From Butyrivibrio sp. (GTDB lineage: Bacteria > Bacillota_A > Clostridia > Lachnospirales > Lachnospiraceae), in the NCBI GenBank assembly GCA_017996845.1, contig JAGOGF010000149.1, forward strand, positions 1-5,769: a DNA stretch of 5,769 nucleotides, written 5' to 3'. Positions 1 through 5,743 of the stretch are shown in pieces. The translations under genes and the position numbers were made by a program. The notes under the pieces are model-generated. The model had not been told where the DNA came from, ran no database searches, and saw nothing but the letters and a program-made list of their open reading frames with translations. Within the stretch, counting starts at the first letter, position 1. Each line of letters begins with the position of its first letter.

Positions 1-23
1 GATATGTTTAGGAGGAACATACG

Positions 24-1643
24 ATGGCAGTGAAATATGTATTCGTAACAGGTGGTGTTGTTTCCGGACTCGGTAAGGGAATCACCGCTGCTTCACTTGG
101 GCGTTTGCTGAAGGCCCGCGGTTATAAGGTGACTATGCAGAAATTTGATCCTTATATTAACATTGATCCCGGAACCATGAACCCGATTCAGCACGGTGAA
201 GTATTCGTTACGGATGACGGAACCGAAACCGATTTGGATCTTGGTCACTATGAACGATTCATTGACGAGAATCTGGACAAGAATTCCAATGTAACTACCG
301 GTAAGATATACTGGTCCGTCCTGCAGAAAGAACGTCGTGGTGATTACGGCGGACGTACCGTGCAGGTTATTCCGCATATTACAAATGAGATCAAGAGCCA
401 CTTTTATCGCAATTTTACGGATAATGATACACGTATCGCCATTATTGAAGTCGGCGGCACTGTAGGTGATATCGAAAGCCAGCCTTTTCTGGAAGCGATT
501 CGTCAGTTCCAGCATGAAGTCGGTCGTGAGAATGCGATGCTGATTCTGGTATCTCTGATTCCCTATCTGCGCTGCTCAGAAGAACTGAAAACAAAACCTA
601 CCCAGGCCGCAGTAAAGACCATGCAGGGAATGGGACTTCAGCCGGATGTCATTGTCTGCAGGAGCGAGATGGAACTGGATCAGGATATGCGTGACAAAGT
701 TGCTTTATTCTGTAATGTGCCAAACAATCATGTATTACAGAATCTGGATTTGAAATATCTGTATGAAGCTCCTCTTATGATGGAAAAAGAACATCTTGCG
801 CAGGTTGCCTGTGAATGCCTCAAGCTCCCATGTCCGGAGCCCGATCTGACTGACTGGACTTCCATGGTTGATACCCTGTATTCTCTGGATCATAAAGTCA
901 GCATTGCCCTCGTCGGTAAATATACACAGCTGCATGATGCTTATATCAGTGTTGTAGAAGCACTCAAGCATGGCGGTATCTTCAATCATACAGAAGTGGA
1001 AATCAAATGGGTTGATGCAGAAACCGTTACCGCTGAAAATGTTGCTGAAATGCTCAGTGATGTGGATGGTGTTCTGGTTCCCGGCGGATTTGGTGACCGC
1101 GGAATTGAAGGTATGATTCATGCCATCCGTTATGCGCGGACAAACAACATTCCATATCTGGGTCTTTGTCTGGGTATGCAGTTATCCATTATTGAATTTG
1201 CAAGAGATGTCATTGGTTACAATGATGCCCACTCCATCGAGTTTAACCCGGATACCACACATCCTGTCATCGCACTCATGCCAGATCAGAATGGTATTGA
1301 AGATATCGGCGGGACCTTAAGACTTGGTTCCTATCCCTGTATTCTGGATAAGAATTCAAAAGCCTACGAAATGTATGGCGAAGAGACCATTCACGAACGG
1401 CATCGTCACCGTTATGAAGTAAATAATGATTACCGTAATATTTTAACGGAGAATGGCATGAAACTGTGCGGTATTTCTCCTGATGGCAGAATTGTTGAAA
1501 TGATCGAACTTCCTCAGCATCCGTTTTTTGTTGCAACACAGGCGCATCCGGAGCTCAAATCCCGTCCGAACCGCCCGCATCCTTTATTTAAAGGCTTTGT
1601 TGAAGCTTCCCTGAAGCACCAGAAGTCTCGCGAAACAAACTGA
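24..1643 (+). CDS. pyrG: CTP synthase (glutamine-hydrolysing)
   Basis: CTP synthase makes CTP from UTP, ATP and glutamine in the cytosol, the last step of de novo pyrimidine nucleotide synthesis. The 539 residues match the normal family length, so the gene is complete. The N-terminal synthetase domain (about 1-270) opens with [14 protein letters not shown], the nucleotide-binding loop, followed by the [15 protein letters not shown] block with Lys40 and by [13 protein letters not shown], where Glu142 is a likely Mg ligand. The C-terminal class I glutamine amidotransferase domain (about 290-535) has the oxyanion segment [10 protein letters not shown], the nucleophile Cys382 in LGLCLGMQ, and the catalytic pair His508/Glu510 in QAHPE. 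The ATG follows an AGGAGG at 10-15 with an 8-base gap, which supports this start. The conserved KTKPTQ stretch continues with AA where many homologues have HS. Upstream leader control cannot be judged because the window starts just before the ribosome binding site. Identification is secure. Confidence 0.98.
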   Translation: MAVKYVFVTGGVVSGLGKGITAASLGRLLKARGYKVTMQKFDPYINIDPGTMNPIQHGEVFVTDDGTETDLDLGHYERFIDENLDKNSNVTTGKIYWSVLQKERRGDYGGRTVQVIPHITNEIKSHFYRNFTDNDTRIAIIEVGGTVGDIESQPFLEAIRQFQHEVGRENAMLILVSLIPYLRCSEELKTKPTQAAVKTMQGMGLQPDVIVCRSEMELDQDMRDKVALFCNVPNNHVLQNLDLKYLYEAPLMMEKEHLAQVACECLKLPCPEPDLTDWTSMVDTLYSLDHKVSIALVGKYTQLHDAYISVVEALKHGGIFNHTEVEIKWVDAETVTAENVAEMLSDVDGVLVPGGFGDRGIEGMIHAIRYARTNNIPYLGLCLGMQLSIIEFARDVIGYNDAHSIEFNPDTTHPVIALMPDQNGIEDIGGTLRLGSYPCILDKNSKAYEMYGEETIHERHRHRYEVNNDYRNILTENGMKLCGISPDGRIVEMIELPQHPFFVATQAHPELKSRPNRPHPLFKGFVEASLKHQKSRETN

Positions 1644-1669
1644 ATCTGATTATTGTGTTCTGATTTATC

Positions 1670-1734
1670 AAAACTCCGTTTTCTTTGTCCTGCAGGAATA
1701 ATGATTCCTGTCCGGATCAGAAAACGGAGTTTTT
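1670..1734. terminator. Bidirectional terminator between pyrG and the yitT-like gene
   Basis: An outer stem pairs AAAACTCCGTTTTCT (1670-1684) with AGAAAACGGAGTTTT (1719-1733). A second stem nested inside pairs CAGGAAT (1693-1699) with ATTCCTG (1704-1710). The right arm runs into TTTTTATTT, giving a U-tract for pyrG transcripts. Read leftward, the structure ends in GGAGTTTTGATAAAT, with a shorter U-run. It lies between two convergent genes, 26 bases after the pyrG stop and 5 bases beyond the end of the leftward gene, so it probably ends transcription from both sides. The evidence is the visible pairing and its placement. Confidence 0.88.
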
Positions 1735-1739
1735 ATTTC

Positions 1740-2711
1740 TCAGCTTAAATGTTTCAGGAAATGTCCATCTACATTCACTCCTGAATTGGCAACAATAAAT
1801 GCCTTGGGATCATAACTGTGTACAATTCTTTTCAAATGATTGACTTCATATTTGTTCACAATAACATAGAGCATTTCTTCATTTTCATCCGTATACGCTC
1901 CAATAGCCTGCCATCTGGTCAATCCTCTTCCCAGTTCTGAAAAAACTTTTTCTTCCATTTCCCTGCAGCAATGCTTGGTAATAATATGAACTTCTACATT
2001 AATGTTCTGTGAGTGTACCTGATCAACTGAGACTGCACTGACTGATGCATAGATCAGGCAATACAACACCGTCTGTATATTAAATATAAACAACATACTG
2101 CCATATAAAATGAAATTCATAATCAGGCTCAGTCTTCCGACACTAAAATCTTTCCATTTTCTCAAAAGCAGGATCCCGACAATATCCATTCCGCCGTCAC
2201 ATGCGCCCATACGCAGAATAAGGCCTATTCCTCCGCCGCTCAAAATTCCGGCAATCAGGCACGACGCCAGTTTGTCATCAATTGGTGTGTTGTGCGGAAT
2301 CGGAATCAACATTAGAAAAATGGTAACTTCTGTAACACAGATCACTGTTTTCAACAGATAAAGCTTACCCATTTTTTTCTGTGCCAAAATAAAAAGCGGA
2401 ATATTCATTATGTAATATATGATGCCTGCAATATCCATTGTGCTCGGAATCAAATGCAGATAACTCGAAAGAAATGTGCGGATCAGCTGACAATATCCCA
2501 TCATTCCTCCTGTATACAGTCCAAGCGGAACAACAAAAACATTGATTCCCACCGCATACATAAGCGCACCTGCCGTTGCACCGGCAATTCTTCCGCTTTC
2601 AAACTTCAGTCTTGCAGACGTGATCCTGTCATGATCTTCATATGCATATTCATCATTTTCTTCCTGCAGCCCGGAAGCTTTTTCATTTGATTTATTCTGT
2701 TCTTCCGCCAT
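1740..2711 (-). CDS. YitT family membrane protein (DUF161 + DUF2179)
   Basis: This is a 323-residue inner-membrane protein of the YitT family, whose substrate and role are not established. A charged, acidic cytosolic tail (about 1-40, rich in E, D, K and N) precedes roughly six hydrophobic segments near 42-65, 68-88, 93-110, 118-138, 149-168 and 194-228. The loop MGACDGGMDIVGILLLRKW (168-186) resembles the family's GGxxGGTDI signature. The soluble C-terminus (about 238-323) is DUF2179-like, with the typical RGLTRWQAIGAYTDE stretch (262-276). The ATG is preceded by AGGGAG with 8 bases of spacing. It starts 38 bases after the end of the small four-cysteine gene, with no hairpin between them, so it is likely the last gene of the leftward operon. 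The acidic N-terminal tail looks longer than I expect for YitT proteins. The family call is solid; any link to the redox genes upstream is inference. Confidence 0.9.
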   Translation of the reverse strand: MAEEQNKSNEKASGLQEENDEYAYEDHDRITSARLKFESGRIAGATAGALMYAVGINVFVVPLGLYTGGMMGYCQLIRTFLSSYLHLIPSTMDIAGIIYYIMNIPLFILAQKKMGKLYLLKTVICVTEVTIFLMLIPIPHNTPIDDKLASCLIAGILSGGGIGLILRMGACDGGMDIVGILLLRKWKDFSVGRLSLIMNFILYGSMLFIFNIQTVLYCLIYASVSAVSVDQVHSQNINVEVHIITKHCCREMEEKVFSELGRGLTRWQAIGAYTDENEEMLYVIVNKYEVNHLKRIVHSYDPKAFIVANSGVNVDGHFLKHLS

Positions 2712-2749
2712 TTTTCATTCTCCCTAGCCTTTTCACAGCTCTGTGCCGT

Positions 2750-2920
2750 TTATATTTGCTTTCTGACAACCCGGTATTCATCATCTGAGCGGTAATATGG
2801 ACATTCCTTAAATTTTCCGGTTATAAAATGATACATTTCATCTTCATCCAGATTTACCATACAGCTATAGGATTCATCTTCCTCATCATATACATAATTT
2901 GTACAGCTCTCACAATTCAT
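2750..2920 (-). CDS. Small four-cysteine acidic protein (DUF6472-like)
   Basis: This encodes a 56-residue cytosolic protein with no signal peptide or membrane segment. Four cysteines sit at 3 and 6 (CESC), 20 (YSC) and 40 (ECPYY), a layout compatible with a small metal or Fe-S site, although no ligand is proven. The middle is very acidic (YDEEDES, LDEDEMY) and the tail is basic (RVVRKQI). It resembles, from memory, small Lachnospiraceae proteins annotated DUF6472, of unknown function. The reading frame is open 6 codons further upstream, but only to a TTG. The ATG at 2920 has GTGAGG six bases before it and gives the compact MNCESC start, so I prefer it. The gene overlaps the end of the RACo-like gene by 11 bases, suggesting coupled translation and a role alongside that protein. 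Confidence 0.82.
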   Translation of the reverse strand: MNCESCTNYVYDEEDESYSCMVNLDEDEMYHFITGKFKECPYYRSDDEYRVVRKQI

Positions 2921-4571
2921 GTGCATCCTCACTTTCAAAATTCATATGTGCAACATACTGCTCTTCAAATTCCGGATTTTGGGCAAGTGCTATTTCATAT
3001 ACACATTCCGCAAGCATATTGACTTCCTCTTTTGCATTTTGAACAAGCATAAAACGAAGCGTTCCATAAAGTGACGTATTTCCGACAATTTTCGTATCTG
3101 ACAGCAGTGTATTCGGAAGCAAATCCAATTGCCGGATCGCTTCAAAATCAACCTGACTTCCAAAACCGCCTGCAATATATACCTGCGTAATTTGCTTTGT
3201 TTCGATGCCTGCCTTTTTCAAAAGGATTTCAATCCCGGCACGTATTGCAGCCTTACCGAGCTGGACTTTCCGGATATCCTGCTGTGTAAAAAATATTTTC
3301 TGCCCATTTTTATCCGTATAGAGCGGATATCCTTTTTGAAAATAAGGTTCCGCCAAAAGCCCTGTCTCATCTGCAATCCCGGCTTTATATAATGCAGCCG
3401 CAGCCTCCATTACCCCGGTTCCGCATATTCCGCAGGGTGTAGCATTGCCGATTGTAGATATGCTGCATCCCTCTGCAGTAATGTGTACATGTGCGATTGC
3501 GCCTGGAATACTACCTGTTCCGCGACTGATCTCTCCACCCTCAAAAACAGGACCCGCTGCTGTTGATGTTACCATCATATTCTGCCCTGTCCAAACTGCC
3601 ATTTCGCCATTGGTTCCCAGATCCAGAAAAAGAATTTTATTTTTTTTCTCCCTGAATTCTGTATCCAGTGCATACAGCCCGGATAAAATATCTGCTCCCA
3701 CAAACGCTGAAAATCCGGGTAAAATGGTTATCCTGCAGGTATCCGGCACCTCTGAAAGTTGCGGAAAAACCTCTTTTACCGCATGTTCTTCCAGTTTCAG
3801 AGAAACCGCTTTGTAGGGATACTTCCCCAGATCATCACAGGAATATCCCCGCAACAGATGCAGCATTGTAGTATTCCCGGCAATTGTAATATGTTCCAGC
3901 CGCTTTGGCAGTATTTCATTTTTATCAAGCAGTAACCGAATGAGTTCCGTGATATCTTCCGTAATACTTTTTCTGAGTTCATCAGCCAATCCGCTTTGGG
4001 CTGCCTGAATTCTGGAAATAACATCAGCGCCATACCGGCGCTGATGATTCAGTCCTGTTTCTGCTGCCAGAATACGATCACATACCTTTTTCAGCGAAAC
4101 TTCTTTGCCTGCAAATTGATTGTTTTCCCCTATCCGGATCAGCGCTGCTGCAAGTGTGGTTGTTCCGATATCAATGCCGATACCATAATGTCCGCCCTGA
4201 TCTTCGCTACTTTTTCGCTGCGTTTTTTCTGTTTTTGATCCCATTACATCCGGGATCAGAAACTTTCCCGTTTCAGCGAAATCCAGCAGTTCCACTCTGC
4301 AATCGCTTTGCAGCAATACCATGCAGGCCAGTCTTTCCCCATTCTGGAGTTCCCCGGACATCAGTTTTTTGCAATCAGCATTGGTAACAGCGGGTGCCTG
4401 TGTCATAAAATGCACTTTGCATTTTCCGCAGTTTCCGCTTCCGCCACAGACTGTTTCCAATGCAAACCCATTTTCAAGCAGTACATCAGAGAGTCTCCTG
4501 CCCCGTCTGGCAGAGATTGTGTATTCTCTTCCTCTGTTTTCAACAATGACTTTTACCGTCTGCTCTCTCAT
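2910..4571 (-). CDS. RACo-like [2Fe-2S]/ASKHA-domain reductive activator ATPase (DUF4445 family)
   Basis: This 553-residue cytosolic protein has the architecture of RACo, the activator that reduces inactive cob(II)alamin in corrinoid proteins using ATP. The N-terminal ferredoxin domain (1-97) carries Cys42, Cys48, Cys51 and Cys83 (VCGGSGNCGKC then LAC), a Cx5Cx2Cx31C pattern fit for one [2Fe-2S] cluster. After a polar linker (110-128), the actin-like ATPase fold begins with GIGIDIGTTTLA (130-141), the first phosphate loop. It continues with HITIAGNTTMLHLL (227-240), FLDLGTNGEMAVW (315-327), a CGICGTG segment (380-386) and VYIAGGFGS (464-472), which resembles the adenosine motif. Family members are often over 600 residues, so this one is on the short side but has all the blocks. 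Its ATG overlaps the upstream cysteine-protein stop as ATGA, and a weak GGAAGAG precedes it, pointing to translational coupling. No corrinoid protein or methyltransferase lies nearby, so the substrate is unknown. Family assignment is firm; corrinoid reduction is not shown. Confidence 0.9.
   Translation of the reverse strand: MREQTVKVIVENRGREYTISARRGRRLSDVLLENGFALETVCGGSGNCGKCKVHFMTQAPAVTNADCKKLMSGELQNGERLACMVLLQSDCRVELLDFAETGKFLIPDVMGSKTEKTQRKSSEDQGGHYGIGIDIGTTTLAAALIRIGENNQFAGKEVSLKKVCDRILAAETGLNHQRRYGADVISRIQAAQSGLADELRKSITEDITELIRLLLDKNEILPKRLEHITIAGNTTMLHLLRGYSCDDLGKYPYKAVSLKLEEHAVKEVFPQLSEVPDTCRITILPGFSAFVGADILSGLYALDTEFREKKNKILFLDLGTNGEMAVWTGQNMMVTSTAAGPVFEGGEISRGTGSIPGAIAHVHITAEGCSISTIGNATPCGICGTGVMEAAAALYKAGIADETGLLAEPYFQKGYPLYTDKNGQKIFFTQQDIRKVQLGKAAIRAGIEILLKKAGIETKQITQVYIAGGFGSQVDFEAIRQLDLLPNTLLSDTKIVGNTSLYGTLRFMLVQNAKEEVNMLAECVYEIALAQNPEFEEQYVAHMNFESEDAHEL
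2927..2932 (-). promoter_or_regulatory. Ribosome binding site that fixes the start of the four-cysteine gene
   Basis: GTGAGG on the minus strand lies six bases before the ATG at 2920, inside the last codons of the RACo-like gene. The only upstream alternative in frame, a TTG at 2938, would place this site inside the coding sequence and has no purine-rich site at a usual distance. Confidence 0.65.
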
Positions 4572-5020
4572 ATCGGATTCTCTTCCATATATTCATCCAC
4601 AAATCTTGCTGCCATGGCACACAACTCCGGGCACGGACGTTTCTTATAATATTCTGCAGTCCGCTCCTGTGCCTGCGGTCTTACTCCCTTGTCCAAATGC
4701 AGAAGTTCTCTGCAGATAATGGATCCGTTTTCTTCTGCAAATCTGTCTGCCAGTTTCTGTACCCGTGCATATAATTCTTTTTTGGCCTCAAAATTTCCAG
4801 GATCGGAATAACCATAATAAAAGCCGATTACCATAAGCATACCGCTCACTGTTCCGCATACTTCACGCATCCCGCCTATCCCTGCGCCAAATGCAGATGA
4901 CATTCTAAGTGCTGCTTCTTTGCTGATTCCCATATCGTCGCAAAATGCCAGAACAACAGACTGACTGCAATTGTATCCTTCCATAAACAAATTTCTGGCC
5001 TTTTCTTCATGCAGACTCAT
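4568..5020 (-). CDS. C_GCAxxG_C_C family cysteine-rich protein
   Basis: This 150-residue protein belongs to the family named for its conserved C...GCAxxG...C...C pattern, often labelled a putative redox protein, with no agreed function. The visible signatures are GYNCSQSV (Cys18), FGAGIGGMREVCGTVSG (44-60, with Cys55), a lone Cys103 in IICREL, and PCPELC (Cys130 and Cys134). A further Cys27 follows the first motif. The Ala of the name motif appears to be Thr57 here. The segment 57-70 is hydrophobic but short, so I read the protein as soluble, not secreted. AGGAGG at 5029-5034 lies eight bases before the ATG, which fixes the start. It is the first gene of the leftward operon and overlaps the RACo-like gene by four bases (ATGA). 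That tight pairing suggests it may be a partner or substrate of the ATPase, which is inference. Family call is firm; function is unknown. Confidence 0.9.
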   Translation of the reverse strand: MSLHEEKARNLFMEGYNCSQSVVLAFCDDMGISKEAALRMSSAFGAGIGGMREVCGTVSGMLMVIGFYYGYSDPGNFEAKKELYARVQKLADRFAEENGSIICRELLHLDKGVRPQAQERTAEYYKKRPCPELCAMAARFVDEYMEENPI

Positions 5021-5129
5021 CTCTGTTTCCTCCTAATTTCAGCAAGCATTTTCGATTCAGCATTTTGTTCACAATTGTATGCCGATACTTTCTCTATCAT
5101 TTTATCAAAAAAATAACTGACCGCATATC

Positions 5130-5158
5130 ATCTTATTCCTGTTTTCTTTGTCTTGCAA
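5130..5158 (-). promoter_or_regulatory. Candidate promoter of the leftward redox operon
   Basis: On the minus strand TTGCAA (5153-5158) and TAAGAT (5130-5135) are separated by exactly 17 bases. Each matches four of six consensus positions for a vegetative sigma factor. This would give an untranslated leader of roughly 100 bases before the ATG at 5020. A second option uses the upstream TTGCAA (5182-5187) with CATAAT (5160-5165), 16 bases apart. AT-rich DNA makes chance matches common. Confidence 0.4.
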
Positions 5159-5205
5159 CATTATGTTAACCCATCATTTTCTTGCAAAAGAAAAAACATC
5201 GATTT

Positions 5206-5220
5206 TGTGATTTGGTCACA
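5206..5220. promoter_or_regulatory. TGTGA-N5-TCACA dyad, candidate Crp/Fnr-type operator
   Basis: TGTGA (5206-5210) and TCACA (5216-5220) are perfect inverted arms around five bases. The arms equal those of the Crp consensus, but the usual spacer is six bases. The centre is at 5213, about 41 bases before the start site expected from the -10 box at 5242-5247. That is where class II activators of this family bind. The regulator is not identified. Confidence 0.4.
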
Positions 5221-5241
5221 GAATAATTTTCAAGCAATGCA

Positions 5242-5247
5242 TATAAT
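5242..5247 (+). promoter_or_regulatory. trxA: Probable trxA -10 element (TATAAT)
   Basis: A perfect TATAAT lies about 80 bases before the trxA ATG. No good -35 hexamer is found 16-18 bases upstream, where the sequence is around CACAGAAT. A TG two bases before the box gives only a partial extended -10. The missing -35 fits a promoter that needs an activator, possibly at the dyad centred at 5213. Confidence 0.5.
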
Positions 5248-5292
5248 CATCTTATCAGTAAACAAGAACCACCATAAAAAAAATCGTTGCGA

Positions 5293-5308
5293 TGCACCTT
5301 AAGGTGCA
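5293..5308 (+). promoter_or_regulatory. Perfect 16-base palindrome in the trxA leader
   Basis: TGCACCTTAAGGTGCA is fully self-complementary. As DNA it could be a dimeric repressor's operator. As RNA it can form a six-base-pair hairpin with a UUAA loop that ends five bases before the GGAGG of trxA. If transcription starts near 5254, it lies inside the leader at about +40 to +55. There is no U-tract, so it is not a simple terminator. Confidence 0.6.
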
Positions 5309-5313
5309 GAAAT

Positions 5314-5318
5314 GGAGG
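5314..5318 (+). promoter_or_regulatory. trxA: Ribosome binding site that fixes the trxA start
   Basis: GGAGG lies five bases before the ATG at 5324. An in-frame ATG at 5312 overlaps this site and has no purine-rich sequence of its own at a suitable distance, so it is very unlikely to be the true start. Confidence 0.85.
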
Positions 5319-5323
5319 ATATT

Positions 5324-5638
5324 ATGTCAGTTATTACCATTACAAAAGATAACTTTTCTCAGGAAGTGCTTTCTTCTTCCAAACCCGTATTGCTTGATTT
5401 CTGGGCAAGCTGGTGCGCTCCCTGCAAAATGCTCTCTCCTGTTGTTGACCAGATTGCTGAAGAAACCACCGATGCCAAAGTGGGAAAAGTAAATGTAGAT
5501 GAACAGCCGGAACTTGCCGGAAAATTCGGTGTTATGAGCATTCCTACCCTGGTAGTGATCAAAGACGGTAAAGTGATTCAGCAGTCAGTCGGTGTCGTAC
5601 CGAAAGCTTCCATTCTGAACATGATTGCCGCACATTGA
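5324..5638 (+). CDS. trxA: Thioredoxin
   Basis: Thioredoxin is a small cytosolic dithiol protein that reduces disulfides in ribonucleotide reductase, peroxiredoxins and other proteins and is itself recharged by thioredoxin reductase. From the preferred start the protein has 104 residues, within the normal range. The fold markers are in order: the buried Asp25 in LLDFWASW, the active site Trp30-Cys31-Ala32-Pro33-Cys34-Lys35, the VNVDEQPELAGKFGV segment (56-70), and the cis-proline Pro74 in SIPT, followed by a short C-terminal helix. The active site is WCAPC instead of the commoner WCGPC, a variant I associate with clostridial thioredoxins. The gene is divergent from the redox operon and has no thioredoxin reductase gene beside it within the window. 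Five bases after its stop begins a group II intron on the opposite strand, and no ordinary terminator is seen. Identification is secure. Confidence 0.96.
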   Translation: MSVITITKDNFSQEVLSSSKPVLLDFWASWCAPCKMLSPVVDQIAEETTDAKVGKVNVDEQPELAGKFGVMSIPTLVVIKDGKVIQQSVGVVPKASILNMIAAH

Positions 5639-5646
5639 AATAAATC

Positions 5647-5679
5647 GAGTAGGAGGCGGTGATTAACCGCCGTCCTCTC
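5647..5679 (-). ncRNA. Group II intron domain VI with branch-point adenosine
   Basis: On the minus strand the helix is built from GAG (5679-5677) with CTC (5649-5647), AGGA (5676-5673) with TCCT (5654-5651), and GGCGGT (5671-5666) with ACCGCC (5660-5655), closed by a TAATC loop. One C (5672) bulges on the 5' side. A single A (5650) bulges on the 3' side, seven bases from the inferred 3' end. That is where the lariat branch point is expected. Confidence 0.85.
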
Positions 5680-5681
5680 AC

Positions 5682-5713
5682 AGCACCGTGCGTACCGTTC
5701 GGTACACGGCGCT
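5682..5713 (-). ncRNA. Group II intron domain V
   Basis: On the minus strand AGCGCCGTG (5713-5705) pairs with CACGGTGCT (5690-5682) over nine pairs, with one G-U wobble. Above it TACC pairs with GGTA around a GAAC loop, and two bases (CG) bulge from the 3' side between the helices. A lower helix beginning with AGC, a two-base 3' bulge and a tetraloop are the marks of the catalytic domain V. It counts 32 bases against a usual 34, and the loop is GAAC where GNRA is expected. This may be a subclass trait. Confidence 0.85.
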
Positions 5714-5743
5714 TTCAATAGTTGACGTGCACTGACTGATATG

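Larger units (their letters stand above)
5021..5323. other. Divergent control region between the redox operon and trxA
   Basis: This AT-rich stretch of about 300 bases has no credible gene. It must hold the promoters of both the leftward four-gene operon and trxA. From left to right I see: the AGGAGG of the leftward operon (5029-5034); a repeated AGCATTTT (5045-5052 and 5059-5066); a candidate leftward promoter (5130-5158); a repeated TCTTGCAA (5151-5158 and 5180-5187); a TGTGA/TCACA dyad (5206-5220); a rightward -10 box (5242-5247); and a 16-base palindrome (5293-5308) before the trxA ribosome binding site. Confidence 0.8.

Noticed and set aside
93..515. Antisense open frame of 140 codons within pyrG
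   Set aside because: It lies opposite a strongly conserved enzyme gene, lacks a ribosome binding site of note and resembles no family.
2712..2749. Terminator between the microprotein and YitT-like genes
   Set aside because: No stable inverted repeat with a U-run can be found in the 38 bases.
4308..4719. Overlapping plus-strand open frames of 113 and 132 codons opposite the ATPase and cysteine-protein genes
   Set aside because: They are antisense to well-supported genes and encode low-complexity, Ser/Pro/Cys-rich sequence without recognisable motifs.
5153..5175. Rex-type operator around ATGTTAAC at 5163-5170
   Set aside because: Only one half-site like TGTTAA is visible; the matching TTAACA half at the required spacing is missing.
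5312..5638. Longer thioredoxin starting at the ATG at 5312
   Set aside because: That ATG overlaps the GGAGG that serves the ATG at 5324 and has no site of its own; the shorter form gives a standard 104-residue thioredoxin.
5651..5676. GC-rich hairpin after trxA as its terminator
   Set aside because: It pairs well, but no U-tract follows on the plus strand (CTCACAGC), and the same bases form intron domain VI on the minus strand.
5651..5721. AGGAGG followed by a GTG-initiated reading frame of about 20 codons after trxA
   Set aside because: The AGGAGG is part of the intron domain VI helix on the other strand, the spacing of two bases is too short, and the frame soon ends at TAG.
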